In this document: piece after piece, positions 16,871 to 25,463 of the stretch
How positions within the stretch are numbered: the stretch's first letter is position 1
Layout of the letters: each line of letters begins with the position of its first letter
Assembly: GCA_964448015.1 (NCBI GenBank)
Contig: CAYUUV010000001.1
Span: 1-54,621 of the forward strand
Source of the DNA: JACKGS01 sp964448015
GTDB taxonomy: Bacteria > Patescibacteriota > Saccharimonadia > Saccharimonadales > UBA7683
DNA length: 54,621 nt
Reading direction: 5' to 3'
Program-made: the position numbers and the translations under genes
The notes under the pieces: model-generated
Databases searched by the model: none
Told to the model about the DNA's origin: nothing
The model's input: only the letters and a program-made list of their open reading frames with translations

Positions 16871-17032
16871 TTACTGGCTGGTTTCGTCGTAGATGCGCTG
16901 GGCTTTGGCGAGTGGTTCGGTCATGGTTTTTTCAGCCATAGTGCGAACCTGTGCCGCCGTTGTGGTAACCATATGAATAACAGTAACCATGAATGATGTG
17001 ATGACGGTCAGTGTAATTAGTTTGCTCAGCAT
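16871..17032 (-). CDS. Small membrane protein (53 residues)
   Basis: A 53-residue protein starting MLSKLITLTVITSFMVTVIH, with one N-terminal hydrophobic helix and an amphipathic, charged tail. GGAGGAGG lies 4 nt before the ATG at 17032, which decides this start over the longer glycine-rich frame. It follows trxB by 32 nt and is probably cotranscribed with it. Function unknown. Confidence 0.6.
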   Translation of the reverse strand: MLSKLITLTVITSFMVTVIHMVTTTAAQVRTMAEKTMTEPLAKAQRIYDETSQ

Positions 17033-17064
17033 ATAGCCTCCTCCGCCACCCATTATTGTTGTGT

Positions 17065-18036
17065 TTATGATCGGGCGTGTTCTTCAATATATTCGCGGAT
17101 TTTCAGCGCGGCAGTCGCGCCTTCACCGACAGCTGAAGCAATTTGCATGGTCGCACCGCTTCTGACATCACCGCTGGCAAATACACCCGAAATGGCAGTC
17201 ATTAGATTTTCGTCTGTTTTAATAAATCCGGTTTCATCCAGCTCCACCTCGCTATCTTGTAAGAAACCGGTGTTTGGCAGCAACCCAACAAAGACGAATA
17301 CGCCATCGGTTGGAAACTCTACCTTTTTTCCATCTTTGGTGCCAATAACTTTGACTACCTTGTTTTCTTCACCAACAATTTCATCGGTTGTTGTACCAAT
17401 GTGCACGGTGATTTTGCCCGCCTCAATTGCCTGTTGCAGATCTTTTTGCAAGACCTCGCTTGCCTTCACGGTTGAGCGAACTAACAAATCAATATGGCTA
17501 GTGAAACGAGTGAGAAAGAGTGCTTCTTGAATTGCCGAATTACCACCGCCAACCACCACCAGCTTTTTATCACGATAAAATGCGCCATCACAGGTCGCAC
17601 AGTAATGCACGCCGCGGCCATAAAATTCTTCTTCGCCCGGTACGCCGATTTTTTTATAATCACTTCCTGTTGCAATCAAGACTGCTTTTGCACTGTAGAC
17701 TTCATCCAGGGTATGTACCTGCACTGTGCCGTCATTTTGCGGGTTGATCGATGCAACTTCACCGTAGCGAATATCCGCCCCAAATCGTTCAGCTTGTTTT
17801 TCCAACTTCTCGGCTAAATCTAAGCCAGTAACACCTTCCGGAAAACCGGGGTAATTATCTACTTGGTCAGTAATTGCCGCCAAACCACCAACAACCCCTT
17901 TTTCCAGCAAGATAGTTTTAATCTCTTCACGAGTGGTATACACAGCTGCTGCCAAGGCTGAAGGCCCCGCGCCAATCATAATTACGTCGGTAGTCGTAGT
18001 AGTAGTTTTAGCTGCATTCATTGGTTCGTCTGACAC
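17065..18036 (-). CDS. trxB: Thioredoxin reductase
   Basis: A 323-residue FAD/NADPH flavoprotein. FAD-binding GAGPSALAAAVY near residue 22, the redox-active CATCDGAFYRDK (CxxC), NADPH-binding VVGGGNSAIQEAL and C-terminal FASGDVRSGATMQIASAVGEGATAA. It reduces thioredoxin or glutaredoxin-like partners; the CGQC glutaredoxin gene lies just upstream on the same strand, separated only by the four-helix-bundle element. Start is a GTG at 18036, with AGGAGG five nt upstream. Confidence 0.96.
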   Translation of the reverse strand: MSDEPMNAAKTTTTTTDVIMIGAGPSALAAAVYTTREEIKTILLEKGVVGGLAAITDQVDNYPGFPEGVTGLDLAEKLEKQAERFGADIRYGEVASINPQNDGTVQVHTLDEVYSAKAVLIATGSDYKKIGVPGEEEFYGRGVHYCATCDGAFYRDKKLVVVGGGNSAIQEALFLTRFTSHIDLLVRSTVKASEVLQKDLQQAIEAGKITVHIGTTTDEIVGEENKVVKVIGTKDGKKVEFPTDGVFVFVGLLPNTGFLQDSEVELDETGFIKTDENLMTAISGVFASGDVRSGATMQIASAVGEGATAALKIREYIEEHARS

Positions 18037-18057
18037 ACTTCCTCCTCTTGGTAAGTT

Positions 18058-18492
18058 CTAATCACTAAGCTCTAAATCCTAAACAATTCCAAACATCAAA
18101 TGTTCAAAATGAAAAACTATTTGCTCTTTTCTATAATAGCACCAAATATCTTCATGAGCTCTGTCGCCTCATTGATCAGTGCATCTGGTGCTTTGAGTAG
18201 CCGAAGCCATAAAATACTTTCTTTGGCTTCCTTGCGGCAAATTTTAATCCGCATAACAAAGTCTTTTTTACTCAGTGCTTCATTCGCCTCTATATAATTT
18301 GCAGCAACTGAACCGGAAGAACGTATCACTTGCTTCACATCTTCTTGTTCTAGTCTGGCTTTTTTGAGTGCCACATATTCTCTAACTAATACCGCGAAAT
18401 TGTATGTCCTCGCTTCAAGATCAAACCGCCTCTTTTGATCATTTGTCATTGTGATTTTGGTTCTTGTTTAGAGTTTAGTATTTCGTGCTTAG
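18058..18492. mobile_element. Putative four-helix-bundle element 2 with inverted arms
   Basis: The gene at 18117-18449 lies between arms 18058-18102 and 18447-18492. The right arm read on the minus strand gives CTAAGCACGAAATACTAAAC... and the left arm gives CTAATCACTAAGCTCTAAAT..., matching over about 45 nt with small differences and ending in both cases in an ATG-containing CAAATG/CACAATG; on the right this ATG is the gene start. The 435-bp unit separates trxB from the glutaredoxin gene. Size and plan equal those of element 1 although the arm sequences differ. Confidence 0.65.
18117..18449 (-). CDS. Four-helix bundle protein, second copy
   Basis: A 110-residue all-helical protein: RFDLEARTYNFAVLVREYV at the start, QVIRSSGSVAANYIEANEALS in the middle (family motif with RSSxSVxANxxEA) and RKEAKESILWLRLL. 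This is the TIGR02436/S23 superfamily, a different subgroup from the 13207-13575 protein, with which it shares only motif-level similarity. Role unknown; location between inverted arms, and between two redox genes, suggests a mobile passenger. Confidence 0.88.
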   Translation of the reverse strand: MTNDQKRRFDLEARTYNFAVLVREYVALKKARLEQEDVKQVIRSSGSVAANYIEANEALSKKDFVMRIKICRKEAKESILWLRLLKAPDALINEATELMKIFGAIIEKSK

Positions 18493-18503
18493 GGCTTTCT
18501 CAC

Positions 18504-18755
18504 TTATGTGAGTGCTGGCATTAATTGACCAGGGTTGTACCCGGTAATCACGCTCTGTGAACCAGTTGCGTCATCTTGGATAAGCGTTACAGGGACTCGT
18601 TGTTGACCGCTAAGTTGCAATACCTCTTGATGACGGTCTGGTGATTCATCAATATTTACTTCGTCGTAGGTATGACCTTTCATTACTAAAATCTTCTTTA
18701 CCATCTTGCATTGTCCGCAAGTGTTCGAGGTGTAAATTGTAACTTTTTTAGACAT
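18504..18755 (-). CDS. Glutaredoxin-like protein (CGQC)
   Basis: An 83-residue thioredoxin-fold protein with the redox motif CGQC at Cys13-Cys16, cis-proline segment RVPVTLI and a C-terminal GYNPGQL segment in the place of the GxxxxxL of NrdH/glutaredoxin proteins. NrdH-type redoxins are reduced by thioredoxin reductase, and trxB is directly downstream on the same strand, so it is the likely partner. AGGAAGG lies upstream of the ATG. Confidence 0.88.
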   Translation of the reverse strand: MSKKVTIYTSNTCGQCKMVKKILVMKGHTYDEVNIDESPDRHQEVLQLSGQQRVPVTLIQDDATGSQSVITGYNPGQLMPALT

Positions 18756-18881
18756 ATCAGCCTTCCTGCTTTCATTTTATTTTCATTTAGATCTTTGATC
18801 TCTTGTACTTTCAAGCATACTGCTTATGGTGTAGGCGAGTCAATAACCTACGCTATATATGTTGTTTATTTTACTGTTTTT

Positions 18882-19433
18882 CTATTTTACCTCTTTCAAT
18901 TCAACAATAAACGCCAGTGGTCCAAATGGCCGGCCGCTGCCGTCGTCGGTATTGCCGTACGCCATTTCACCAGGAATCAATAACTTGACTGTTGAGCCTT
19001 GCTTCACGCCTGTCAGCCCCTTTGTCCAACCTTCAATGACGCCGCTGAGCGGAAAGTCAATTGGCGTCGCAGTATCACCCTTTTGTGTGCTATCAAAAAT
19101 TTTACCATCACTTGTCCAGCCAAAATAATTTGCGCTGACTGTTGACTCGGCAGTTGCTGCTGGGCCATCACCTTGTACTATTGTTTCGACTTTTAATTCC
19201 GTAACAGCCGCCTTGTCAAACGGTGTCGCCTCATGCCCTGCAAGTGGTTCTTTTTGCACAGCTTCCTCCTGATTCTTTAGTTGCTCTTGTAATTGTTTCT
19301 GCAAATCATCAGTACTGTTTGTACTATTGTTTTGCACAAAAAACATCACTGTAATTGCTACAGATGAAAATAGAATACCGGCAACTGCCAGTAAAAGAAG
19401 TGCACGCTTTGCATGCTCTTTGACCTTACCCAT
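18882..19433 (-). CDS. FKBP-type peptidyl-prolyl isomerase, membrane-anchored
   Basis: A 183-residue protein: cytoplasmic basic start, transmembrane helix at about residues 11-31 (LLLLAVAGILFSSVAITVMFF), an Asn/Ser/Gln-rich coiled linker and an FKBP domain (about 80-183) with VSANYFGWTSDGKIFDS, DFPLSGVIEGWTKGLTG, KLLIPGEMAYG and PLAFIVELKEV. It should catalyse proline isomerisation of proteins outside the membrane. Start placed at ATG 19433, downstream of GGAGGG; a GTG six codons earlier is possible. Confidence 0.93.
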   Translation of the reverse strand: MGKVKEHAKRALLLLAVAGILFSSVAITVMFFVQNNSTNSTDDLQKQLQEQLKNQEEAVQKEPLAGHEATPFDKAAVTELKVETIVQGDGPAATAESTVSANYFGWTSDGKIFDSTQKGDTATPIDFPLSGVIEGWTKGLTGVKQGSTVKLLIPGEMAYGNTDDGSGRPFGPLAFIVELKEVK

Positions 19434-19554
19434 AAAACTTTTACCCTCCACCTATCTCTTTTTATCAAAGATATTTTTAATATACTACCCTCTTTTAACG
19501 AAAACAACTCTTGACATTCATGTACTGATATCTTTTCCTGGCATTACAGAGGTC

Positions 19555-21333
19555 TTATGCGGCGATCTCGTAGTTCTTGAGCTTCTTCTTGGTGGTTTCG
19601 TCTGTCTTGTTTTGCAGCTTAAGAAGCTGTGCGTAAATACCGTTTGTTTTGGCAAGTTCGCTTGGCGCGCCCACTTCGTCAACTCGACCTTTTTTGAGGG
19701 TAACTATCTGATCAACCTCGGCGATGGTTGAAAGGCGATGCGCAATAATCAGGGTCGTGCGGCCTTTCATGAGCTTTTCAAGTGCAGCCTGTACTTCGTG
19801 CTCTGATTTACTATCAAGGCTTGAGGTTGCTTCGTCTAAAATTAAAATAGGCGCATCTTTGAGCAGTGCCCGTGCAATTGCAATTCGCTGTTTCTGTCCG
19901 CCAGAAAGCTTCATGCCTCGTTCGCCAACAAGTGTACCTAAACCGTCTGGCAATTTCTGAACGAACTCCCAGGCGTTAGCCGCTTTGGCAGCTTTTTCAA
20001 TATCTTTGGTTGTTGCGTTTGGCCTTCCGTAGGCTATATTTTCTCTAACCGTACCGCTAAACAAGGTTGCCTCTTGAAACACCACGGCTATGTTTTCGCG
20101 CAAACTCTTCTGAGTGACAGTTGTAATATCCGTACCATCAATTAAAATGTTACCTGATTGCGGATCATACAGCCGCAGCAACAGATTTGTGATGGTTGTT
20201 TTGCCTTCTCCACTTTCACCAACCAAGGCAAGTTTACTGCCCGCCCGCTGCTCAAAGTTCACGTTCTTTAAAACAGGCTGTTTGTTTTCATAGGCAAAAC
20301 TAACGTCGTGAAATGTGACGGTGCCTTCAGAAACCTTTAGTCGTGAGGCACTTACAGCATCAATGATGTCCGGCTGCTCGCTCATTGCTGCAAAGAAATC
20401 CTTGCTGTCGGCAATTGCTCGTTGGGTATTATCAACCAACCAGCTCATGCTGAAAAGTGGCAAACGAATCAAAACTCCGTACTGAATCAGCAGCACCGTT
20501 TCACCGACCGTGAATTTGCCATTGGCGGCTTCCCAGAATATATAGGCATACACAAAGCCGAAAATAACGTTCAGAACAAGTCGGCGGTAGACATCTTCTT
20601 TGTGCCACAAAAGCGACTGCGGATAGGTTGTCTTCACTGTTCTGTGCATCATTTTAGAAAAGAATGAAGCCTCAGATTTTTCAGAAGTATAACTTTTGGC
20701 GACTTTTATCTGGCCAACCACTTCAGCGAAGCGACCGCTGGCAATATCGGTATTTTCATTAATATCTTGTTGATATTCCTGCCACTTTTTACTGGTTCGC
20801 GAGGTAAACCACAGCACTATTGGGTAGAGTGAAAGAAATAGCAGCGCAACAACCCAGCTATAACGCGCCACCACAACCAGAGTAAATACGGTACTTAAAA
20901 TAAACTGTAAGAAGTTGTTACCGAACATATTTACGAACTGTGTCAGGCCGTAAATTGAACGGTTGAGCCGGCTGATAATCTTGCCTGTCAGTTCCGTTGA
21001 ATAATAACGCTGACTGAGACTGAGCAGGTGTTCGTAGTACTTTGTCGAAAGAAAGTGCCGCAACTTGGCCGACATAATATCACCGTAATACCCTGAGATA
21101 TTGCTGATAATGGTCGAACCAGCATCAGTCAAAAACAGTATGAAAACGATCACCAGCACCGGCATCAATTCACTGTGACCACCAACAACACTGGGTAGTC
21201 GATCAATCGCCATTTTGGTTAAAATTGGCTGTGTTTGGTTCAGTAAAGCAATGGCCACCGAGCCAAGCGAAACGCCCAGGTAATACGGCCACAAATGCCG
21301 CGCAAATTTAAAAATCTGTCCAATACTCTTCAT
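19555..21333 (-). CDS. ABC exporter, fused permease and ATPase
   Basis: A 592-residue half-transporter of the MsbA/LmrA type. Six transmembrane helices fill about residues 15-300; the ATPase has Walker A GESGEGKTT, Q-loop VVFQEATLF, signature LSGGQKQR, Walker B ILILDEAT and H-loop IIAHRLS. It would work as a homodimer exporting lipids, peptides or drugs; substrate unknown. Its ATG overlaps the pheT stop by one base, so it is the last gene of the pheST operon and translation is coupled. Confidence 0.93.
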   Translation of the reverse strand: MKSIGQIFKFARHLWPYYLGVSLGSVAIALLNQTQPILTKMAIDRLPSVVGGHSELMPVLVIVFILFLTDAGSTIISNISGYYGDIMSAKLRHFLSTKYYEHLLSLSQRYYSTELTGKIISRLNRSIYGLTQFVNMFGNNFLQFILSTVFTLVVVARYSWVVALLFLSLYPIVLWFTSRTSKKWQEYQQDINENTDIASGRFAEVVGQIKVAKSYTSEKSEASFFSKMMHRTVKTTYPQSLLWHKEDVYRRLVLNVIFGFVYAYIFWEAANGKFTVGETVLLIQYGVLIRLPLFSMSWLVDNTQRAIADSKDFFAAMSEQPDIIDAVSASRLKVSEGTVTFHDVSFAYENKQPVLKNVNFEQRAGSKLALVGESGEGKTTITNLLLRLYDPQSGNILIDGTDITTVTQKSLRENIAVVFQEATLFSGTVRENIAYGRPNATTKDIEKAAKAANAWEFVQKLPDGLGTLVGERGMKLSGGQKQRIAIARALLKDAPILILDEATSSLDSKSEHEVQAALEKLMKGRTTLIIAHRLSTIAEVDQIVTLKKGRVDEVGAPSELAKTNGIYAQLLKLQNKTDETTKKKLKNYEIAA

Positions 21334-24068
21334 TACACTTGCTCCGCTTGTAGTTGCTGATGGGCATGCCAGCTCATCTGTTCAATCAGCTTGCTTATTT
21401 CATCTGTAGTTAGTGTACGCTCATGATGCGTGAAGGTAAATCGGAATGATACGTTTTTACTTTCTTCTCCATCTTTTTGGAAGATGCTGAGTGGTCGCAT
21501 CTGCCACTGAAAGTCAACTGATTGCAACACTTCTTTCATTACAGCTTCAAGCTGTGCGAATGATACATCACCGCGCACTCGCAGCGTGAGATCTTGTTCG
21601 GTTGAAGGATACTTTGAAAGCGGTTTGTACCCTTCAAGGTATCTGTTTTCTTCAAAGAAGCTTGGGCCGTCGAGCGCACATAATGCTCCAGCTGTATATT
21701 CTGGTAATTTGAAGGCTTCTGCAACCGATTCTTTGAACTCCCCGACAATACCAATCATGCCACCTCGATCGGTTGCGTTCATAATATATGCTGAGCGTTT
21801 CAAATCGAAGGGTTGCAATGCTTGTAGTACATTGTCGTCATCAGCCGGCTCGAGTCTATACGATATACCAAGCTTATTGAGCAACTCATCTACCGTTTTG
21901 AGCATGCGAAAATATGGTGCTCCTGGTTGTACTTTTGCACTTGCGTAGACCATCTCAAGACTGTTAATTTCATCAGGAAGACCTGTTTCTTCGTCTATGA
22001 CGGCCTTGTTGTGGCCTTTCCCAATCTCAAACAAGGTAAATTCATCATGGCCAGCTTTTATGTTTGGATGTACTCTATCGAGCAAACTGGGCAATAAACT
22101 GAGTCTGTAGTATTGCAAATCTGGACTCAGCGCATTTCTAATGGTAAATGCCTGCTTAGAATCTTGGCCCGCTTTTTTCAAAAGATTACCATGCACAAAG
22201 CTATACCCGAGCAGTTCATTAGCTCCGGCTCGCGCTAGAATATGTCTAATTTCTGACTTTAATGATCTCAGCGAGTCTGGTGTGACCGGCTTGATGCTTC
22301 GCTTCGGCAAGGCCATCGGCAACTGGTTAAAGCCGTACAGGCGACCGATTTCTTCTACAATATCTTCTTTAATCTCAAGATCGGTGCGCCAGAATGGTGG
22401 TCGCACCTCGATAGGACCGGAGGCAACATGAGCGTCGATTTCGACATTGTTCAGTAATGTCACGATCTCTTGGTCGGTGAATTTTGAGCCTAGACGATCG
22501 TTGATGAACTTTGTTTCAATTTCGATGTAGTTATCTTGATTATTGATTATTGATTGTTGATTATTGCTATCGACAATGGTGCTGGCTTGTTTGGCTCCAG
22601 CTAGTTCTTCAAACATTGTGATAGTTTTTGTCATCACAGGCGGAAGCTGCGAGGCTGGCTGGCCTTTGGTGAAACGCGTGACGGCATCGGTGAAGATACC
22701 GTGGATCATGCTGGTTTTTCGGATGTTGTACATATCAAAAGTGGCGCACTCGAGCACCACTCGCGTGGTGTTTGCGTCAACTTCAGAATTGCCACCGCCC
22801 ATCACACCGCCAAGTGCAATCGGACCATCAGAATTACAAATTAAGACTGCATCTTTGTGTGGTTCAATTTCTTTGCCATCAAGCAGCGTCATTTTTTCAC
22901 CAGCTTTTGGCTTTCTGACAATAACCTCTGCAGTTTTGTCATTCTCCGACTCGCTGCGCCCCGTGGAGTATTCTTCGGGGATCGGAGAATCTAGTTTATT
23001 ACTGGATCCTCTGGTCAAGCCAGAGGATGACACTAGAGGGGTGCTGATTTTATCAAAATCAAACACATGTAGCGGCTGCGCCGTAAGCAACATCATATAA
23101 TTTGTAATATCAACCACGTTATTAATTGGCCGCACCCCGACTCGCTTCAAATAACTCTGCAACCAAATCGGACTCGGCGCAATCTTCACATCTTCCAAAA
23201 CAACCGCCATATACCGCGGACACAGCGCGGGATCTTCTACGCTCACGCTAAGAAGATCGGAGTTATGAGGTTTGAGTGATGAGGTATGAGTCTCGACATC
23301 TTCATCTTGATTCTTGATTCTTGACTCTTGACTCTGCGTATACCAGCTTGGGCTGGTAAAGCTTCGGTGTTGTATCCCCGCAATTTCCCGAGCCACACCA
23401 AGATGCCCAAAGCCATCAGGCCGGTGCGTAAACATCTTATTTTCAATTTCTAAAATCGTATCATCAAGATCATACAAATCTTTGAATGGTGTCCCAACAA
23501 TACTGTCATTCTCCGACTCGCTGCGCCCCGTGGAGTATTCTTCGGGGATCGGAGAATCTAGTGATTGACTGGATCCTCTGGTCAAGCCAGGGGATGACAA
23601 ATCCTGCGGACCAATCTCCAAAATACCAGAATGATCATCTCCCAACCCTAGTTCAGCAAGACTCGCCAACATGCCGTTACTGAGCTGACCACGTAAATCG
23701 CGAGCTTCAAGCACGAACAACTCTTTTTCACCATAACTCGCCGGCACAATTGCACCCGGTGGAATCCACGCTACCAGTAACCCTTCGCGAACATTCGGCG
23801 CGCCGCAGACCACTTGTACATAGCCGTCTTCATCACGCGCGACATCCTTCACCGCGCCACCGTCATCAACCTTACAAAGTGAAAGCTTGTCGGCATTCGG
23901 ATGCTTCTCACAGCTAACAACTTTCGCCACCACAACGCCTTCATACTGCTTTGAAAGATCCGTCACACCCTCAATGCCGCCAAGCCGTTCCGTCGCCAGC
24001 TTCACCAACTCATCAGTAGGAATATCAACATCCGTAAACTGCTTCACCCAATTTAAACTAACTTTCAT
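21333..24068 (-). CDS. pheT: Phenylalanyl-tRNA synthetase beta subunit with in-frame repeat insertions
   Basis: A 911-residue beta subunit, about 100 longer than usual. Domain order is normal: N-terminal tRNA-binding EMAP-like domain (about 40-150, CEKHPNADKLSLCKVD), B3/B4 editing region, B5 domain, the PheS-contacting core and C-terminal anticodon-binding FDX-ACB domain (about 815-905, YPSTEQDLTLRV). The extra length comes from four insertions: two copies of a 32-codon palindromic repeat giving LDSPIPEEYSTGRSESEND (about residues 157-189 and 346-378), a Ser/Gln/Lys-rich stretch (about 244-272) and a short Asn/Gln/Ile stretch (about 500-513). All keep the frame. It overlaps the SGNH gene by 4 nt. 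The enzyme charges tRNA-Phe together with PheS. Confidence 0.96.
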   Translation of the reverse strand: MKVSLNWVKQFTDVDIPTDELVKLATERLGGIEGVTDLSKQYEGVVVAKVVSCEKHPNADKLSLCKVDDGGAVKDVARDEDGYVQVVCGAPNVREGLLVAWIPPGAIVPASYGEKELFVLEARDLRGQLSNGMLASLAELGLGDDHSGILEIGPQDLSSPGLTRGSSQSLDSPIPEEYSTGRSESENDSIVGTPFKDLYDLDDTILEIENKMFTHRPDGFGHLGVAREIAGIQHRSFTSPSWYTQSQESRIKNQDEDVETHTSSLKPHNSDLLSVSVEDPALCPRYMAVVLEDVKIAPSPIWLQSYLKRVGVRPINNVVDITNYMMLLTAQPLHVFDFDKISTPLVSSSGLTRGSSNKLDSPIPEEYSTGRSESENDKTAEVIVRKPKAGEKMTLLDGKEIEPHKDAVLICNSDGPIALGGVMGGGNSEVDANTTRVVLECATFDMYNIRKTSMIHGIFTDAVTRFTKGQPASQLPPVMTKTITMFEELAGAKQASTIVDSNNQQSIINNQDNYIEIETKFINDRLGSKFTDQEIVTLLNNVEIDAHVASGPIEVRPPFWRTDLEIKEDIVEEIGRLYGFNQLPMALPKRSIKPVTPDSLRSLKSEIRHILARAGANELLGYSFVHGNLLKKAGQDSKQAFTIRNALSPDLQYYRLSLLPSLLDRVHPNIKAGHDEFTLFEIGKGHNKAVIDEETGLPDEINSLEMVYASAKVQPGAPYFRMLKTVDELLNKLGISYRLEPADDDNVLQALQPFDLKRSAYIMNATDRGGMIGIVGEFKESVAEAFKLPEYTAGALCALDGPSFFEENRYLEGYKPLSKYPSTEQDLTLRVRGDVSFAQLEAVMKEVLQSVDFQWQMRPLSIFQKDGEESKNVSFRFTFTHHERTLTTDEISKLIEQMSWHAHQQLQAEQV
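22531..22570. repeat. Short TTGATTA-type tandem repeat inside pheT
   Basis: Repeated units of the type TTGATTAT code for the SNNQQSIINNQDN stretch of PheT, which ordinary PheT proteins lack. Confidence 0.6.
22937..23032. repeat. 96-bp composite palindromic repeat in pheT, copy 1
   Basis: Two hairpins in series: ATTCTCCGA...TCGGAGAAT and ATCCTCTGG-TCAAG-CCAGAGGAT, bounded by TGTCA and ATGACA. Exactly 96 bp (32 codons), in frame with pheT. It differs from copy 2 at only about five positions. Confidence 0.9.
23251..23337. repeat. Simple-repeat insertion inside pheT
   Basis: Imperfect repeats of GAGTTATGAG/TGAGTGATGAG and of TTGATTCTTGACTC code for a PheT stretch rich in Ser, Gln, Lys and Asp that has no counterpart in typical PheT. 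Confidence 0.6.
23504..23599. repeat. 96-bp composite palindromic repeat in pheT, copy 2
   Basis: Same 96-bp composite as 22937-23032, same orientation and same reading frame, giving the same peptide. The half TGGATCC...GGATGACA is also found between genes in this window. Confidence 0.9.
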
Positions 24069-24721
24069 TTCAATATCTCCTGTATTTTTTGAGCAACGGC
24101 ATCAGCAATTTTCTTATGACCCTCTACGGTAAGGTGTATGCCATCCTTACCTGGCTGAGCCAGATTTGCTGCATTAAGATAAGATACCTGTTGTTGCTTT
24201 AATAAATCCTCAAGCACCAAGCCAAGCTGACGTGATTTTTCAGCACTTTGAGCATTGTATGTATCGCCATAATATCCAGAAAAGAGCGGCGCGGAATCGT
24301 TGATGAATGGAGGACTTATTACGAGAATCTTCGAGTCGGATGCTTGTTCTTGAATAAGGTTGATGTACTCAGATATGCTGGCTGCAACATCCTGTATTGA
24401 CTTATTATATTGGATCTTTAAATCGTTTGTTCCCAGCATTATGATAATCAGTGCAAATTCATCGTGTGACTGAAGATACGGCTTGAAGTAATCAAGACCA
24501 TTTCTAAAAGTTTTATTTTTATTGTAATGCTCAAAGTTAGTATTTCTACCTCCGAGACCCTCTTCAAATATTTCGTAATCCTTGCCTAGTGATTCTTGTA
24601 CTCTCCCTGGCCACCTAGCATCAAGACTATACCGCCCCGCGTAATTTTTGTCATCACTCTGGCCCCAAGTATTGGAATCTCCGTAACAGAGTATTCTTTT
24701 GATATCCTGATCAAGAATCAT
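24065..24721 (-). CDS. SGNH/GDSL-family hydrolase
   Basis: A 218-residue esterase-fold protein with all four SGNH blocks: YGDSNTWG (Ser nucleophile), GLGGRNT, IIMLGTNDLK and DGIHLTVEGH (catalytic Asp-His). The family deacylates lipids, sugars or thioesters. There is no signal peptide, so it acts in the cytoplasm. It starts and ends with 4-nt ATGA overlaps with its neighbours, lying between the NIF3-C-like gene and pheT. What an esterase does in the pheST operon is not evident; removing aminoacyl or acyl adducts is only a speculation. Confidence 0.9.
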   Translation of the reverse strand: MILDQDIKRILCYGDSNTWGQSDDKNYAGRYSLDARWPGRVQESLGKDYEIFEEGLGGRNTNFEHYNKNKTFRNGLDYFKPYLQSHDEFALIIIMLGTNDLKIQYNKSIQDVAASISEYINLIQEQASDSKILVISPPFINDSAPLFSGYYGDTYNAQSAEKSRQLGLVLEDLLKQQQVSYLNAANLAQPGKDGIHLTVEGHKKIADAVAQKIQEILK

Positions 24722-25044
24722 AAGTCAGCCTCCTCAATTAGTGGGTAGATGTCGACAGCGACTTCTTCATACGGGTGGGCTTTTTTTAGCGCCGCAACGA
24801 TTTCTTTGGCATCTTCGCGGTTACACAGTACCTCAATTCGTTCTTCTTGAACTGATTCCAGTTTTCCAGGTTCGCCAATGTGTGGATCAGCATTTTTTGA
24901 AGGCAAAAATCGTCCTATTCCCGTCACCGAATAGCTACAGAAAGTGTACTCACCAAGTTTTCCCGCACCAGCCGAGCCTAACACCTGGCGAATATCGTCC
25001 GCATTTTCAGTTGGTACAAACGTCACAATTTTTACCCTGCTCAT
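24718..25044 (-). CDS. NIF3 C-terminal-like (YqfO/CutA-type) domain protein
   Basis: A 108-residue stand-alone protein resembling the PII/CutA-like insert domain of NIF3/YqfO proteins: VKIVTFVPTENADDIRQVL at the start, GAGKLGEYTFCSYSVTGIGRF in the middle and KAHPYEEVAVDIYPL at the end. This domain forms trimers and may bind small ligands or metal; its function alone is unknown. ATG 25044 is preceded by GGAGA and overlaps the previous stop by 4 nt; the longer frame has no such support. Confidence 0.85.
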   Translation of the reverse strand: MSRVKIVTFVPTENADDIRQVLGSAGAGKLGEYTFCSYSVTGIGRFLPSKNADPHIGEPGKLESVQEERIEVLCNREDAKEIVAALKKAHPYEEVAVDIYPLIEEADL

Positions 25045-25463
25045 GAGAAATTCTCCGTTTCGAAGATTGGGGGATCTTGAGTGTAATTGGTGAAGCGGAG
25101 CCATGTTGGAATGATGAGGTAGTAGTTTTGACCAGATTCGCCGGCAAACTTTTTCGCTGCAGGAACTCTTTCAAAATGAAGGTTGATGCGGTCTTGGTAT
25201 TCAGTCTGATTGACTTTCTCGACCACACCTTCAAGCTGCACCGTTTTGGGGCCATCAAACCCAACAACTAGCGCAATCTTATTATTTACAGCTATATTTG
25301 CTGCTTTTCGTGTTTTTTCATTGGTCGCAATCATCAGCCTAAAATCATCATCAACTGAGAAGCCGACCGTCGCCGCCTCTGGCTGCTCATCATTACCAAC
25401 CGTCGCAACCACACAGGTTTCAAAGTGGTTCAGAAATTCTTTAACATCTTGAATATTCATCAC
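25041..25463 (-). CDS. Pyridoxamine 5'-phosphate oxidase-like flavin-binding protein
   Basis: A 140-residue split-barrel protein of the PNPOx-like family: FLNHFETCVVATVGNDEQPEAATVGF at the start, IATNEKTRKAANI, and a C-terminal PTWLRFTNYT. Relatives bind FMN or F420 and act as reductases or stress proteins; specific substrate unknown. Both ends overlap neighbouring genes by 4 nt inside the pheST operon. Confidence 0.85.
   Translation of the reverse strand: MMNIQDVKEFLNHFETCVVATVGNDEQPEAATVGFSVDDDFRLMIATNEKTRKAANIAVNNKIALVVGFDGPKTVQLEGVVEKVNQTEYQDRINLHFERVPAAKKFAGESGQNYYLIIPTWLRFTNYTQDPPIFETENFS

Noticed and set aside
13207..18449. Avd protein of a diversity-generating retroelement
   Set aside because: Avd is also a four-helix bundle, but no reverse transcriptase, template repeat or variable repeat is nearby.
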